The translations under genes were made by a program, and so were the position numbers. A DNA stretch of 64,000 nt. Origin: Trichopus zeylanicus subsp. travancoricus. Its lineage: Eukaryota; Streptophyta; Magnoliopsida; Dioscoreales; Dioscoreaceae. The first letter of the stretch is position 1. Each line of letters begins with the position of its first letter. The stretch covers positions 48,362 to 112,361 of the forward strand of contig RXID01015735.1 of assembly GCA_005019695.1 (NCBI GenBank), in the 5' to 3' direction. Shown here in pieces: positions 22,192 through 34,300 of the stretch. The notes below the pieces were generated by a model, which worked only from the letters and a program-made list of their open reading frames with translations, made no database searches and was not told the DNA's origin.

Positions 22192-25100
22192 TCATTTACT
22201 TTGTGGTGGGTTCTTCCTGCTTCCTTTGCTGTCTCCATCTGTGAAAACAACTCAGAAGATCTCCATATATTACAAATCAATGCTACCATTCTGACAGCAA
22301 ATAAAGAAGGTTCAAGCATCATAACCTAGTATTGAACTGCAAAAGCAAAAAAGTAAAAAAGGACTTGAGAGAAAATACAAGTCAACTAATCTAAATATCA
22401 TATAGAATCACATCAGTTGACAATCAAGCTTAACAAGCCTGCTATCAACCTTGATGGCATGTAACTGTGGAGAGAGATGAGAAAAAAAATTTATATATTA
22501 ACATAATTTTTTTTTCTATCATTCTAAATGAGTTAGTTGGACACAAGAGAGAAGCTTTATTCAGAAAAGAATCCAAGAGTGAGGATCACATGGGCTTCTC
22601 TGATTGCATAGGATCCAAATTAGCTTGACATGCATTGAGGAGGAAAAGTATCTGTGGGATTGTTATAGTTAAATGTCTAAGTACTTGTTGCACAATGCTC
22701 AAATGTCCTAAAAAGGCAAGACTCGTTTTGGTTCTCTGACGTCCTCCTCAAATGAACTTCAGCTGCACATCTGAGTAGCATGGTTCTCTGATGGTTACTT
22801 GTTCCAGCAACACTCATTTGGTTTTGAGCAATTTCCATTTTCCACAGTATCAAATCAAGAGTGTGATTTTATCTGGAGCAAGACCAGATCCAACTCAACA
22901 TCTTCAGTTGACATAGTTTTCATTCATCTCAATTCTGTTGTGCAACTTGTTTCATTATCAATCAATTCCCTAAAAATGTAAGCAATAGAAATAACATCAG
23001 TTCCATTTAAAACTTTTACCCAAATGCCACATTACTATTAAAAGGATCTTTGGTTAACATTCAGACTTGAACCCTTGAACAACACATGTGCATTTAGCAC
23101 CTCAAATCATCAATTGATGCACAAGTGTTTTTCCCAGGAGAATGGATCAAAGAAGAGACACTTTGAATCATATGAAAAATCACATAAAATCAACCAGCCA
23201 GGTTCTCCCAACTGCCCAAATACATTCAATGGAAGCAAATTTAAATAGCCTATTAAAATTACAAAAACTGGTTAAAGCCTAAAAATGCAAGTGTCTTACA
23301 TTAAAAAAAATGAATGCTTTTTTAGTTTATACCAAAAATCTGATGCTATTGTAGAGTTTGAAATGAGTAGAACAAGAATTTGATACCTGCATCTTTGTAG
23401 TGATGAGCCCAGGACCCTGGTTGCAGTGCACAACGATTGTTTGATTTGCAACATATATGTCAACATGGGAGTATCGGATAGAGGAGGGTAGAAGTATGCA
23501 CGCCTGGAATTGCTTCTGAGACCATGGGATCTCCTTCTCCTTCCAGGTCTTTAACTGCAGATCTCCATAAGAGACTGGAGCTTGAATTGTCCAACATGCT
23601 GCACAAGCCTCAAGGTACCTAAAAGACATGTAAAAGTAGTTATAATAGAAGATGCAACTTTGACTTGTCCCAAGGGATAAATTAAACAATTTGAAAGCTG
23701 AATGACATAGGTAAATAAAAAAAAGTCAGAACTAAGGGAATGTCAGTCATCACTTGTATCCAAACACTTGTCTTTATAGTTTATACAAAGTTTACAGGGG
23801 TAGAATGCAATTAAATTTTAAGAAAATAAAAATAAAAAAGTAAAAAACACTAGAAAGTTTGACTTGTAAGGTGTTCTTTGATAGCTTATTACTTTTATAC
23901 TTGTGTATGAAATATCTGGTCACTTGGAATCGTACAAGCAAATTTACTTGGGATTTTCTCCTTATGGTACAAAGAGAAAACATTACCATTAATGGGACAC
24001 CATATTAGTATGAAGAAAGTATGAGTCATTGGCTCAGATACTTGGGAAACAAATGCAATATGGTCTTCACATTCTTTCAGTTTCCGAGTTCTGTGCATTT
24101 GAATGTAACAAAAAGAGCATTGATCTGAAGCCAGTCTGACATGCAGAACATTGCGAGTTCATGGAGTTGAGAAACTAAGAAGTTTTCAGGTTATGCAGCT
24201 ACATAAGAAAATAATTTAAGTAAGAACTGTTCCTAATACAAGGAATGAGTTTATTATAGTTAATTAGTTAATAGAGTGTTTCATGCCTGTCCAAAACATG
24301 TTATTAAAATGGAGTTGGAAGGATTCTTGACACCAAGGTATAGAAGCAAGGCTCAATAAGAAGCCCATAGATTTACATGCAACCCATTGACCAAAAGGCA
24401 CAAATAGGAAGATGGTTCTGCTATCCAGTGGTAGAAACAATAATGGTGTAAATTATATGAAGGCTTCCACAAATGCTTCTTGAAATTATAAGAGCTGCTT
24501 ACAAGCTAGATCCTGGAAGTGACTTAATATAAGAAACATAAAGAGAAGAATACATGATTAGAAGTACTACACATACTAGTCACGAAGGCCTCTTGCCATA
24601 GATCACACGATCTGACCATGATGGTGCAACTTCTTTCAGTGGGATTCCCATGCGTGAGCATATCTTACACAGAACAACATTAACCTGCTAACCAGGAAAC
24701 GCAAATTTTATACTTCACTGCCAGCTTAACTTATAGAGAGTCAACAAGCAGCATCCATTCATCACCAAATGTGAACAGAGTTCCAAATCCAGCAATCAGA
24801 AATTATTTAACAAATAAATTGTCAATTAAACGCATAACTCTATCTTCTTTTCCACAAGGCCGGCACATTTTTACCACAATTATTAACAAAACTCAACCTT
24901 CACACCAACTTTTCTTAACCATTTCCCACGTGCACCCATTTCTCTTTCTCTCTGAGTAACATGTAACATATTTGACACCATGGCGAACTTTTAGAAAAAG
25001 CAGTCAGAATAGAAATTGTACTTTAGAATTATCACATATTGAACCAGGTTCCCAAACAGCACGCAAGCAATAATGTCATGGACTCATGGTAAATGAAAAA

Positions 25101-26079
25101 GAATAATCATCCAATTACTAACTCGCTTATCACTCCGGGAAGTATCCCATCACTCCAGAAGCTGTTTGTACTTCAAAAGAATGTCCTTCCTCAGCTCTGG
25201 CAGCATTTAGCCCCAGTTTTAGCGCATTCAATTGAGAAACTTGCAACTCCAAACAAAAATTCAATTCATTATTGTACACAAAAAATCTTTCACTGTTGAA
25301 AGACTGTTAATGATATTTGATATAAAAAAGAGTTTTCTGTTAATGATGAAAGAAATTCTCAGACTTACATCGGCAGCACGATGCCTTTCTGCAAACAACA
25401 AAGAAATTGGTCACGCAGCCTTCCAGCACCCGATCACCATCATTCGACAGCAAAAGCTCGGTCGCCGCCGGAGGTCTCATCCTCTCCATCCCCTGCCGGT
25501 CCTAAAAACCAAATTGCAAATCGAACCCAAGCAAACAAATCTCAAACAAATGATACCAGATTTCAATAACGCACCAAGCCCAATCCGAATACTTGGCCGC
25601 CGCCATCTCTCTCCCTGGACCAGAGATCGCGAGGTGGGCGCCGGAGTCGGTGCCGGACACCAGCAGGACATAGAGCCCGATATGGAGGTACACATCCAGC
25701 CATTCTTCCTCGCGGTCGGACCAGCACCGTGATCGCGAGCTCGTCGCTCGATCCGGCACCCCCCCGCACTCTCAGCGCGAGAGGCAGTCCCGCGCGCAGC
25801 GATTCGTGGACCAAGGGCTCGATCTCGGAGCGCGATGGGAGAAATTTAGCGGGCGGAGCCATCGGAGAAGAAGCACTCTGGCTTGGAGGCCGCGAGGATG
25901 CGCGCGGAGTCGGCCAGGCGGCGGAGGTGGCTATCCCAGACGAATAGGAGAGAAGCGTCGGCGTGGATGCGGGTGGTGGTGTAGGCGCCGAAGATGGATT
26001 CCAGGAAGGAGGCGACCGGCGGGGCGCCGGCGGCGTCGGGGACGTCGTTGACGACCGGGAATCGGTTGCTCGTCGCCAT
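22192..26079 (-). pseudogene. class IV (D-amino-acid aminotransferase-like) PLP enzyme, degraded
   Basis: The GC-rich first exon starts at 26079 (MATSNRFPVVNDVPDAAG, then GAYTTTRIHADASLLFVWD), matching plant D-amino-acid aminotransferase-like proteins such as At3g54970. It shifts frame near 25.70-25.73 kb: the family motif AISGPGREMAAAKYSDWA continues one base out of phase. Later pieces: MRPPAATELLLSNDGD and EGCVTNFFVVCRK (about 25.50-25.37 kb); CSRMGIPLKEVAPSWSD (about 24.65 kb), then a second shift before LWQEAFVT whose donor seems to have lost a G; an exon at about 23,617-23,387 (WTIQAPVSYGDLQLKTWKEK, GPGLITTKMQ); and a possible short last exon at 22239-22192. The catalytic assignment is by family; a functional product is unlikely unless the shifts are sequence errors. 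Confidence 0.7.
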
Positions 26080-26436
26080 TTGAGCCAGTACTGGGTATCT
26101 GGAGAGTATTCATAAATAATGAAATTTTGGGGTCCTTTATAGAATAAATGAAATTAAAGGGCCTTTCTGTAAAATCTCAAACTATTACACTTCCATCAAA
26201 CTATGAGCTTTGTTTTTGCAAAAATCCTTTTATCGGTAGATTGAGGTCAACGAAGACTTGTTGGATCGCGGCGACCCGGCTCATCCTCCAGGGAGACTTC
26301 CCGCTGCCGCGGACAGCGGACATCCTTCTCCGCATCTTCTCCGATGCTTCCTCCAATGACAGCAGAACCGAATAAGAATTCGTAAATTCGTCTTCACGCA
26401 GCGAAATCAACGAGGAAGGGGAAGAAGGAAGCGCAG

Positions 26437-28983
26437 ATGGAAGCAGCTCCGGTGTTGGAATTCCCGGCGGTTCCGACCCACGGTGGCTGGTACCTGCAGT
26501 ACGACGTGTTCGGAAACCTCTACGAGGTCTCCGCCAAGTACCAGCCACCCATCATGCCCATCGGCCGCGGCGCCTACGGCATCGTCTGGTAGCTTCTGTT
26601 ACATTCCTAGATTTCCTGTCTTCTTGTTCAAGTTTTTATCTTTTTAAGATTTCTCTTTGTTTCGTAGCTCGCTGATGAACAGGAGAGTGGAGAGTTGGTT
26701 GCCGTCAAGAAAATTTTGATTGCGTTTGATAATCACATGGATTCGAAGCGCACGCTGCGGGAAATCAAACTCCTGAAGCATTTGGATAATGAGAATGTGA
26801 GTTTTTTTCCCTTTTTTTTCTTCATAACGTCATTCTATCCTAGGTTGAATTGTAGACTAAGCTTTTGAGCAGAATCAATAGACCAAAATTTATATGATGT
26901 TTGCTCCAAATCAAATAAAATGAGTTTTGGATTTTATTGATATATTGCAAAGGTTACGACTCGTGGTTTTTCTATTATAGTTACTCCTTGCTGCTGGACT
27001 TGATATGTGCATTAAAAAGCAAATTTATTTCAATAAACTTGATAACCGGACTATGAACACATATCACATGATATCACGAGATGAATGAAAGAGTCTAATA
27101 CAGATAGCCATAGGGTTTGAGGCTTTGAACTACTTCAGCGTGGCTTTGCAAATGATAGCAAAGTTGAACAATCACATCTATTCTCCTTCCTCACAAATGT
27201 TGAATATTTTATGCCTGTTTAGGATGATGGAATTAAGGAGCATGCTAATGAGTTACCATTGTATGTGTGAAGTAAAATGTCTAATATGCTTTACAGGTAG
27301 CCTGAGAGTTCTTATTTTGGATCTGCAAATGAGGTCTTCCTGAGGATTGTCTTGGGTCATTACCATTATGGGAACTACCATTTGCTACTTGTATGAAGTT
27401 GCTTTGTGTCAATACATCAATTTCCAGTAGTTGAGTTTGATTTTTATGATGTTTGCTTAAGTCATTGAATGTCCTGCTGAATTCCTCATTTTGGACTGTA
27501 GAGACTAGAAAGTGCATGGAAGTCCTTTAAGCTTGCGTTTTTTTAGATGGATATCCTGAACCATAAACACTAAGGAAATTCTGCAGCTTAAGCACAAGAG
27601 TATAACGTGCTGATTCTATTTGAAACATGTCATTGGAGTAAGAGATGTAATACCACCATCATCTCTCCTCAAGCTTTTAATGATGTCTATATTGCAACTG
27701 AGCTTATGGATACTGATCTTCACCATATAATCCGCTCCAATCAAGTGTTATCTGAACAACATTGTCAGGTAATATTTCTCTCCCATGTTCTATTGCTTGT
27801 TGAAAAGATTGTTAGTTTTTATTACTAACAGATTGCTTCCTTCTTGTTCTTATGCAATACTTACTTTATCAGATCCTTCATGGTTTGAAATACATTCATT
27901 CAGCTAATGTTATTCATACGGATTTAAAGCGAGGCAATCTTTTATTGAATGCAAACTGTGATTTGAAGATTTGTGATTTTGGTCTTGCACTTCCAATATC
28001 TGATATGGATGGTATGACCGAGTATGTTGTCACAAGATGGTACAGGGCACCGGAATTATTGTTCTACTCTACAGATGACACTGCTTCCATTGACGTATAG
28101 TCTGTGGGCTGTATTTTTGTGGAGTTAGTGAACAGGCAGACATTGTTTCCTGGAAGGGATCACATGCATCAGATGCGATTGGATCACAGAGGTAAGGTGG
28201 TTGTTGAATTCATTAGTATATTTGCACTTTCATGTTGTTTATCAGTATTCTGATAATTTTTAGTACTTACAAGATTCTGCCTTGAAGGAAATGACACTTT
28301 GGGATATATCTCATGGACTCCATCCAGGGGAGTGCTAACAAGAAATTATTTAACCTTGTAGCTTGTCGGGACACCAACTGAACCAGAACTTGACTTTATT
28401 CGGAGTGAAGATACTAGAAGATATATGAGGCATCTCCCTCACTATAGTCATCAGTCATTTGCAAGTCACTACCCACATATTCATCCTGATGATATTGATC
28501 TCGTGGAAAGAATGCTTACCTTTAACCCCTTCCATCAAATTACTGGTGAATATTATTCCTTAGAAGTTCTACCTTGGTGGGTTTTAGATCAAAATAAGTA
28601 TCATCAGTTGTTTTAGGTAACATATTGCTTAGATTTCTTCTGGTGTTTATGGAGTGAGTTTGTTCCTGTTTCTAGTACTCGTTCAAAATATTCATCTTTG
28701 CTTCTTTGAGGGTTCATTTTTTTGGTACATTTTTGGATTCTTATGGCCTTAAGTGGCTCTCTAATTCCCAATATTCACTGAATTTTCATTTGCTGCTGCA
28801 GTTGACGAAGCACTTGCTCATCCATACCTTGCAAGATTACATGACATTGCTGATGAGCCAAGTTGTCGAGACCTCTTCTCATTTGATTTTGAGGAGAACC
28901 CATTAGCAGAAGAGCAGATGAAGGAGATGATATACAATGAATCCTTGTGGTTCAATCCAGATCATGCACACCGAACCATTTGA
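26437..28983 (+). pseudogene. MPK3-like TEY-class MAP kinase pseudogene
   Basis: Six exon remnants: 26437-26588 (YDVFGNLYEVSAKYQPPIMP, glycine loop GRGAYGIV), 26668-26796, 27629-27768 (DVYIATELMDTDLHHIIRSN), 27858-28191, 28362-28545 and 28802-28983. The TEY activation motif (MTEYVVTRWYRAPE) and DFG survive; the catalytic loop reads HTDLKRGN instead of HRDLKPSN. Damage: one base missing after LMN in exon 2; acceptors expected before 27629 and 27858 read CAT and CAA instead of CAG; TAG in place of the Trp of DVWSVGCIF; and an extra G near the end of exon 4. The closest family features (RDVIPPP, HMHQMRL, ERMLTFNP) point to the MPK3 group, stress and immunity kinases. The last two exons are still perfectly in frame, so decay is not ancient. 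Confidence 0.88.
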
Positions 28984-31398
28984 ACCTCAGGTTTATACCT
29001 TATCTTTAGCAATGCGTACACTTTTCAGCTACTGCTATCAATGCAACAAAGTTGAAAGGGATGAGAAGAGCCATTTCTCACTGCTACTTGTACTCCACTA
29101 GACATAAGCTCTTGTATTATCATCAAGCAACTTTTTGCCTGTTGTTCTTTCTTTATTTTTTTCATTTGAATTTTTTGTTGGAATGTTAGCAAGTTATCCC
29201 ATTTGTAAAAGATTGTATTAGTTTGCTCTTGGGACATTTGTATATGCACACTTTGGACTATAATTGTATGCCAGTTGTAGAGTATGAACGTTAAATTCGG
29301 TAATGGAAATTTTTATATTCTTCATATCCCATGGTGGGTGCACTACATTTTCTTTTCTAATGGAAGAATCCTGTTTCTTTTTTCTTTTTTTTCCTCAATA
29401 AAAAGAGAATTCTTAATATTCCTTTTTTCTTCAACTTATGTTGGGAGAAAGTCATTAAAGCTCAATTAATCAACATGATTACGAGGTTCACTTGTCAGGA
29501 CAGGATTAATTTCAAAGCAAAACAGGCTCCCTGTAATTGTGAACCAGCTTACTGGTGGAAAATCTATATCAATGATGTTAGCCTTGAAATCACTGTTTTT
29601 TGTTTTCAATTAACAAAAAGTGAAATCACTAATGTTGTCCTTGTCAATTATCAAATGATTTAACCTCGAATTGAGGTTCCTTTCAATCCAATAATACTTG
29701 ATTAATTTGGAGTTGGCCATTCAAATACAGCAGCTAGTCTGAGAATCTTAAGCAGCAAGAAAAGTGAACCATGCATGTTCTGTGCTGGGACCCGTTTGAT
29801 GCTTTCCTGCCTTTGCCTTTCAACCTTTTAGGTCACGTTGCTTGCACTTAAAAAGGATTTGTAAAATCAGAGGAGATGCAGTATATAACCCTCTTTATTT
29901 TAAGATTAAAAAAATAAAATAGTCTGAGCGTCTCTAATTCAATTTTATACCTAACGAGGTAAAATCCAAAAATTACATAAAAATTGCTTCATGATAATAG
30001 ATAGAACTGATAAAATTTTAGAATTTTAAAAATTTAAAAATTTAAGTACTATTTGATTTGGAATCAGAATTAGAATTGGCATTTTTCAAAATTTTTTCTT
30101 ACAAAATTTAATATTACTTATTTTACGCTGTTATTAAATTAGAATTATTATAAAAATTTAAATAAATTTTCGAACTTTAAATTATTGTAGCGTTAATGTT
30201 AATAAAAAAATATTAATTTATAAAAGTGATTCACTAGCCTTAATCTTGATTCTGATTTTGATCCCGAATCAAATGGTGCCTGAGACCATCAAGTAACGAG
30301 ATAACATTCAAAATTTATACAAAATGCTACTCCGCGATAGTTGATGATACATGGAGAAAAATCGGCTAAGTTAACAAATTAATAAGAACCAAAGCTTGGA
30401 TTGAGTTTTGCAAAGTTGAATCTAAGACAAAGCACTTTTTCGTTCCGAACTATGAGCGTGATACATCTCTACACCGAATTGTCCAAATCTTGATGTCTCG
30501 GTGTTGTGTACATGTTGAGGTTCAACTGAGTTTTGATATTTCGGCGATCTCGGGCGATCAAGCAATATAAAATCAGTTAATTATGGAAGCTAATATATAT
30601 ATATATCCAAATTTAGAAATAAATATTGAGATATTTGGAATTCAAAGTTACTTGTTACGAAAAGTTCGTGATACCGAAAATTACAAGATTCAGATACAAT
30701 CGACATCTTATAAATAATCTTGTATCTGAATAGGTAAGGATTAATACTCAATTGTTTATTCGATATTTTTTGTCATGTGTTTGTCTAATTTAAATATCGA
30801 AACGTCCATTGTCAAAGAACTACTAACAATTTTCTTTATTATTCTTCTTTATACAGGTTAAACAAAAGGTGATCTAGCAATTTAAATTCTCAATAAAATT
30901 CTCGAATCAGGTTCCGTCAACAATAATAAAATTATAAAGTCCATCACGTGTCTCACTACAAATTATAGATGAGTGTAAAAATTATTTAATTTAGAAAAAA
31001 ATCTTTGCTATTTAGAAAAATTGAATAAAATTTTTGAATTTTATTTTGTCTAACAAAAAATTCAAAATCAAAATATCTATTAACCATTTTTTAATTTTTC
31101 AATTACATAAATTTCCTTTATCTTTCGATATAATTTTGAATAATTTTTAAAAAAATTTCAAAAAAAAATCCGGGCCAACATCAGCCGTATCCCGGCAAGG
31201 GGGCCCACATCACCTCCCTGATTAAAGATCATTAATTAAAAAAGAAAAAAAAGAGAAAAAGCTATTGATTTTGACGGCGGCATTCTCCTCCGCACTTCGC
31301 CCGTTGCTCTCCCTTTCCAGCGCTCCTTTTGCCCTTCTCCTCCTCTCTTTTCCTCGGTCTCCAATTCCCTTTCCTCATCTCTCTTCTGTTCTTCGGAA
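28984..31398. other. intergenic between MAPK relic and receptor kinase
   Basis: About 28,984-29,800 is probably MAPK 3' flank. The rest is AT-rich and holds one MITE (30,046-30,281). Between about 30.3 and 30.95 kb there is non-coding sequence of a different texture, with a small inverted repeat around TACAAGATTCAGATACAA / CTTGTATCTGAAT, possibly an old LTR fragment. The last 250 bases are the receptor-kinase promoter and leader; I see no unambiguous TATA box. Confidence 0.45.
30046..30281. mobile_element. MITE family 1, copy 1 (~236 bp)
   Basis: Terminal inverted repeats of about 30 bp: the left end reads ACTATTTGATTTGGAATCAG and the reverse complement of the right end reads ACCATTTGATTCGGGATCA. 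The whole element aligns in reverse orientation to 57,106-57,324, sharing CTAGTGAATCACTTTT and AATAAGTAATATTAA-type blocks. No coding capacity. Confidence 0.75.
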
Positions 31399-34300
31399 AT
31401 GAAAGCTCTGTTTTTTGTTCTCATCGTTCTGTTCCTGTTCTCCATCTCGGCCGCACAGGTCCCTGGTGAGTCCTCTTTCGAGTTTTTCAATTTTTGCTGA
31501 TTTTGCGAGGAACTCCGTTTTTCGCGGCTATCTCTGCGTTTCTTGTGATTAAAAGGTGAATTTTTTTTGTTTCATTTTGATATCTATAGTTGTCTTCTGA
31601 ATGTTCATGATCTTGCGCCTGTTCTTCCCGGAAATTGCAGTGATTTGCTCCGAAAGTTATGTTCTTGAGACGTTTCATGGCGTTATAAATGGCCTTCGCA
31701 TAAGGTTACATGTAAAGTTCCTCGAATAAGCGTAGCCTGAGTATCTTGGCGCTTCAGAGGCTGAGTGATGAATGATGCTCAAAGATAAATTTTTATGATT
31801 TATCTCCTGTTATTTTCAATAGCGAATGGCAGACCGACAGTGTCCCAATAGTCTGGAGCACACAGATATGTGTGTTACTCTGGACAGACCACAAACTACA
31901 AATTGAAGAAGGCACAAATATGAAATTATTCTTGTTATGCCTGCATGCTAAATTGAATAATCTACGATTACACGTGGCTGATTTTGTTTCAGAAAATAAG
32001 TCATTTAGAAATCTGGTTCTTTTGGTCAACCTTTGAGAACTGTTATTATCTAAGATTCAGTCCGTTGCTCTAGTTTCTTATCTGAAGCTTGTGTGCTTTT
32101 AAGTGCCGAATTTCGTGATTTGTTTTCTTTTGCACGAAATTCTGCATTGCTAGGTGATGAATACTTTTGTCATGTTTTCTTGTCCTGTCTTCCCTTTGAC
32201 TCCCTGCTCTAAGTGCTGTAAATTGGTCACATGCTTATTTTGTAGACTATCTGTTACTTTCTGTCTTTATATTCTCCTATTCATATTAGCTACTACTGGA
32301 AAGGTATGATAAAGTCAAAGATGTGGATTATACACATTTTAGTTTTAATTTTGATTTGCCACTTTTAAGAGTACTGTTTTGGAACCAGGTTTTGTTAGCA
32401 TCGACTGTGGAGGTGCAGAGAAACATACTGATGACCTTGGACTTGAGTGGACTCCTGATAGTCAATTTATCTTTGGTACAACTGCCAGCATATCTGTTGT
32501 GGGTGAGAATCATAAGCAGTACACAACAGTCCGCTTCTTTCCTGCTGATGACAGAAAGTATTGCTACACATTAAATGTGACTACCAGAACAAGATACCTT
32601 CTAAGGGCCAGCTTCCTGTATGGAAACTTTGACCGCAGCAATGTTTACCCAAAGTTCGATATCTCCATTGGGCCTACTCATTGGTCGACAATTGTTATTT
32701 CCGATGCAAATACCATAGAATTTCAGGAGGCAGTTTTACTGGCTTCTTCTCCAACAATTAGCATGTGTTTATCAAATGCTACAACTGGGCAGCCATTTAT
32801 TTCAACCATTGAGCTACGACAATTTAATGGCTCAATGTATTTTACGCCATTTGAGTCCCAGTTTTTTCTCAGCTTATCTGCAAGAATAAACTTTGGTGCA
32901 GAGACAAATGTTTCAATCAGGTATCCCCTTTACTTGATATCTTAGAGTGACTTCATGGTCATGAAGTTGAATTTGATGGATACTTAGTTATTTAGGCAAT
33001 TTCAATGCAGTTTCAAATATTTATATAATTATTGTGGTGATATCTTGCGTCGCTATTTGTGTTGCCGTGTAAAGCTTGTTTTCTGTTATCAAGTCAAATT
33101 GACTGCAAAAAAACTAGGATAGGATAGGGATAGTTATCCCTTTTTTCAATTTTTTTGTCACAGCATTCTTATTTCATTATTGCTACGCCACTAGCTATTC
33201 AGATTTGGCTGCTGTCATTTTGGGTTAAAATATGCGGTTAAACTGGGAGGGACCATTTTATCATTTGTTTTTGTTCCAATACCAAATGCAGTTGACTGTG
33301 TAGTGTGCACCATCTCATGAAACTTTGTCCCTCTGCACACTGGAAAAAATCATGAAAAGAATACCACCATATGTATCCTTAATATGCATGTAGTGCAATT
33401 TTCTATGCAAAGTACACAATAATATTCTTTCCATTCGCTTGTTTGTGTTAGATAGTACATACACATTGCTGGCCTATTTATTTGTCTTCTCATTATTAGT
33501 ATTTTCAATAAAATTTAGTTCTGGCCTTCTATGACTGTCATAGCTGTTATTTTTGTACCATTTATAAGAGGTTTACTAATCCTGTTTCAGATATCCAGAC
33601 GATCCATTTGATAGAATATGGAAATCAGATTCAGCAAGAGGGGCAAATTATCTTGTTGACGTTGCTCCTGGAACTGAAAAGATATCAACTACCATGCCTG
33701 TTAATATTGGCCAGAATGAAATGCCACCTGAAAAGGTGATGCAGACTGCTGTAGTCGGTAAAAATGGATCCTTAACATACCGGCTAGACTTGGATGGCTT
33801 TCCAGGCTATGGTTGGGCTGTTTCATATTTTGCAGAAATTGAAGCTCTTGGTCCAAATGAGACCAGGAAGTTTAAACTTTTTATTCCCGGCATGCCTTCA
33901 ATAAGTAAGGCCACTGTCAATGTTGAAGAAAATGCTCAAGGGAGCTACCGGCTGTATGAACCAGGATATCCTAATATTTCTCTCCCCTTTGTATTCTCTT
34001 TTGAGTTCAAGAAAACAAATGATTCATCCAGGGGACCAATATTGAATGCATTCGAGATATATAAGTACCTTGAGATAATTTATGGTTCTCAAGATGGTAA
34101 GACTGCTTTTGCACCTTGAAATCACCCATCTAAATTTCTAACTTCCCATGAGAAGCGAAAATTTTCTGAAAGCAAACTTATTGGCCTTGCAGCATCTGTC
34201 ATGTCAAGTTTTGTTTCTCATTACCCTATGGCAGATTGGGCCCAGGAAGGTGGTGATCCATGCCTACCAGCATCTTGGTCTTGGGTGCGATGTAATTTGG

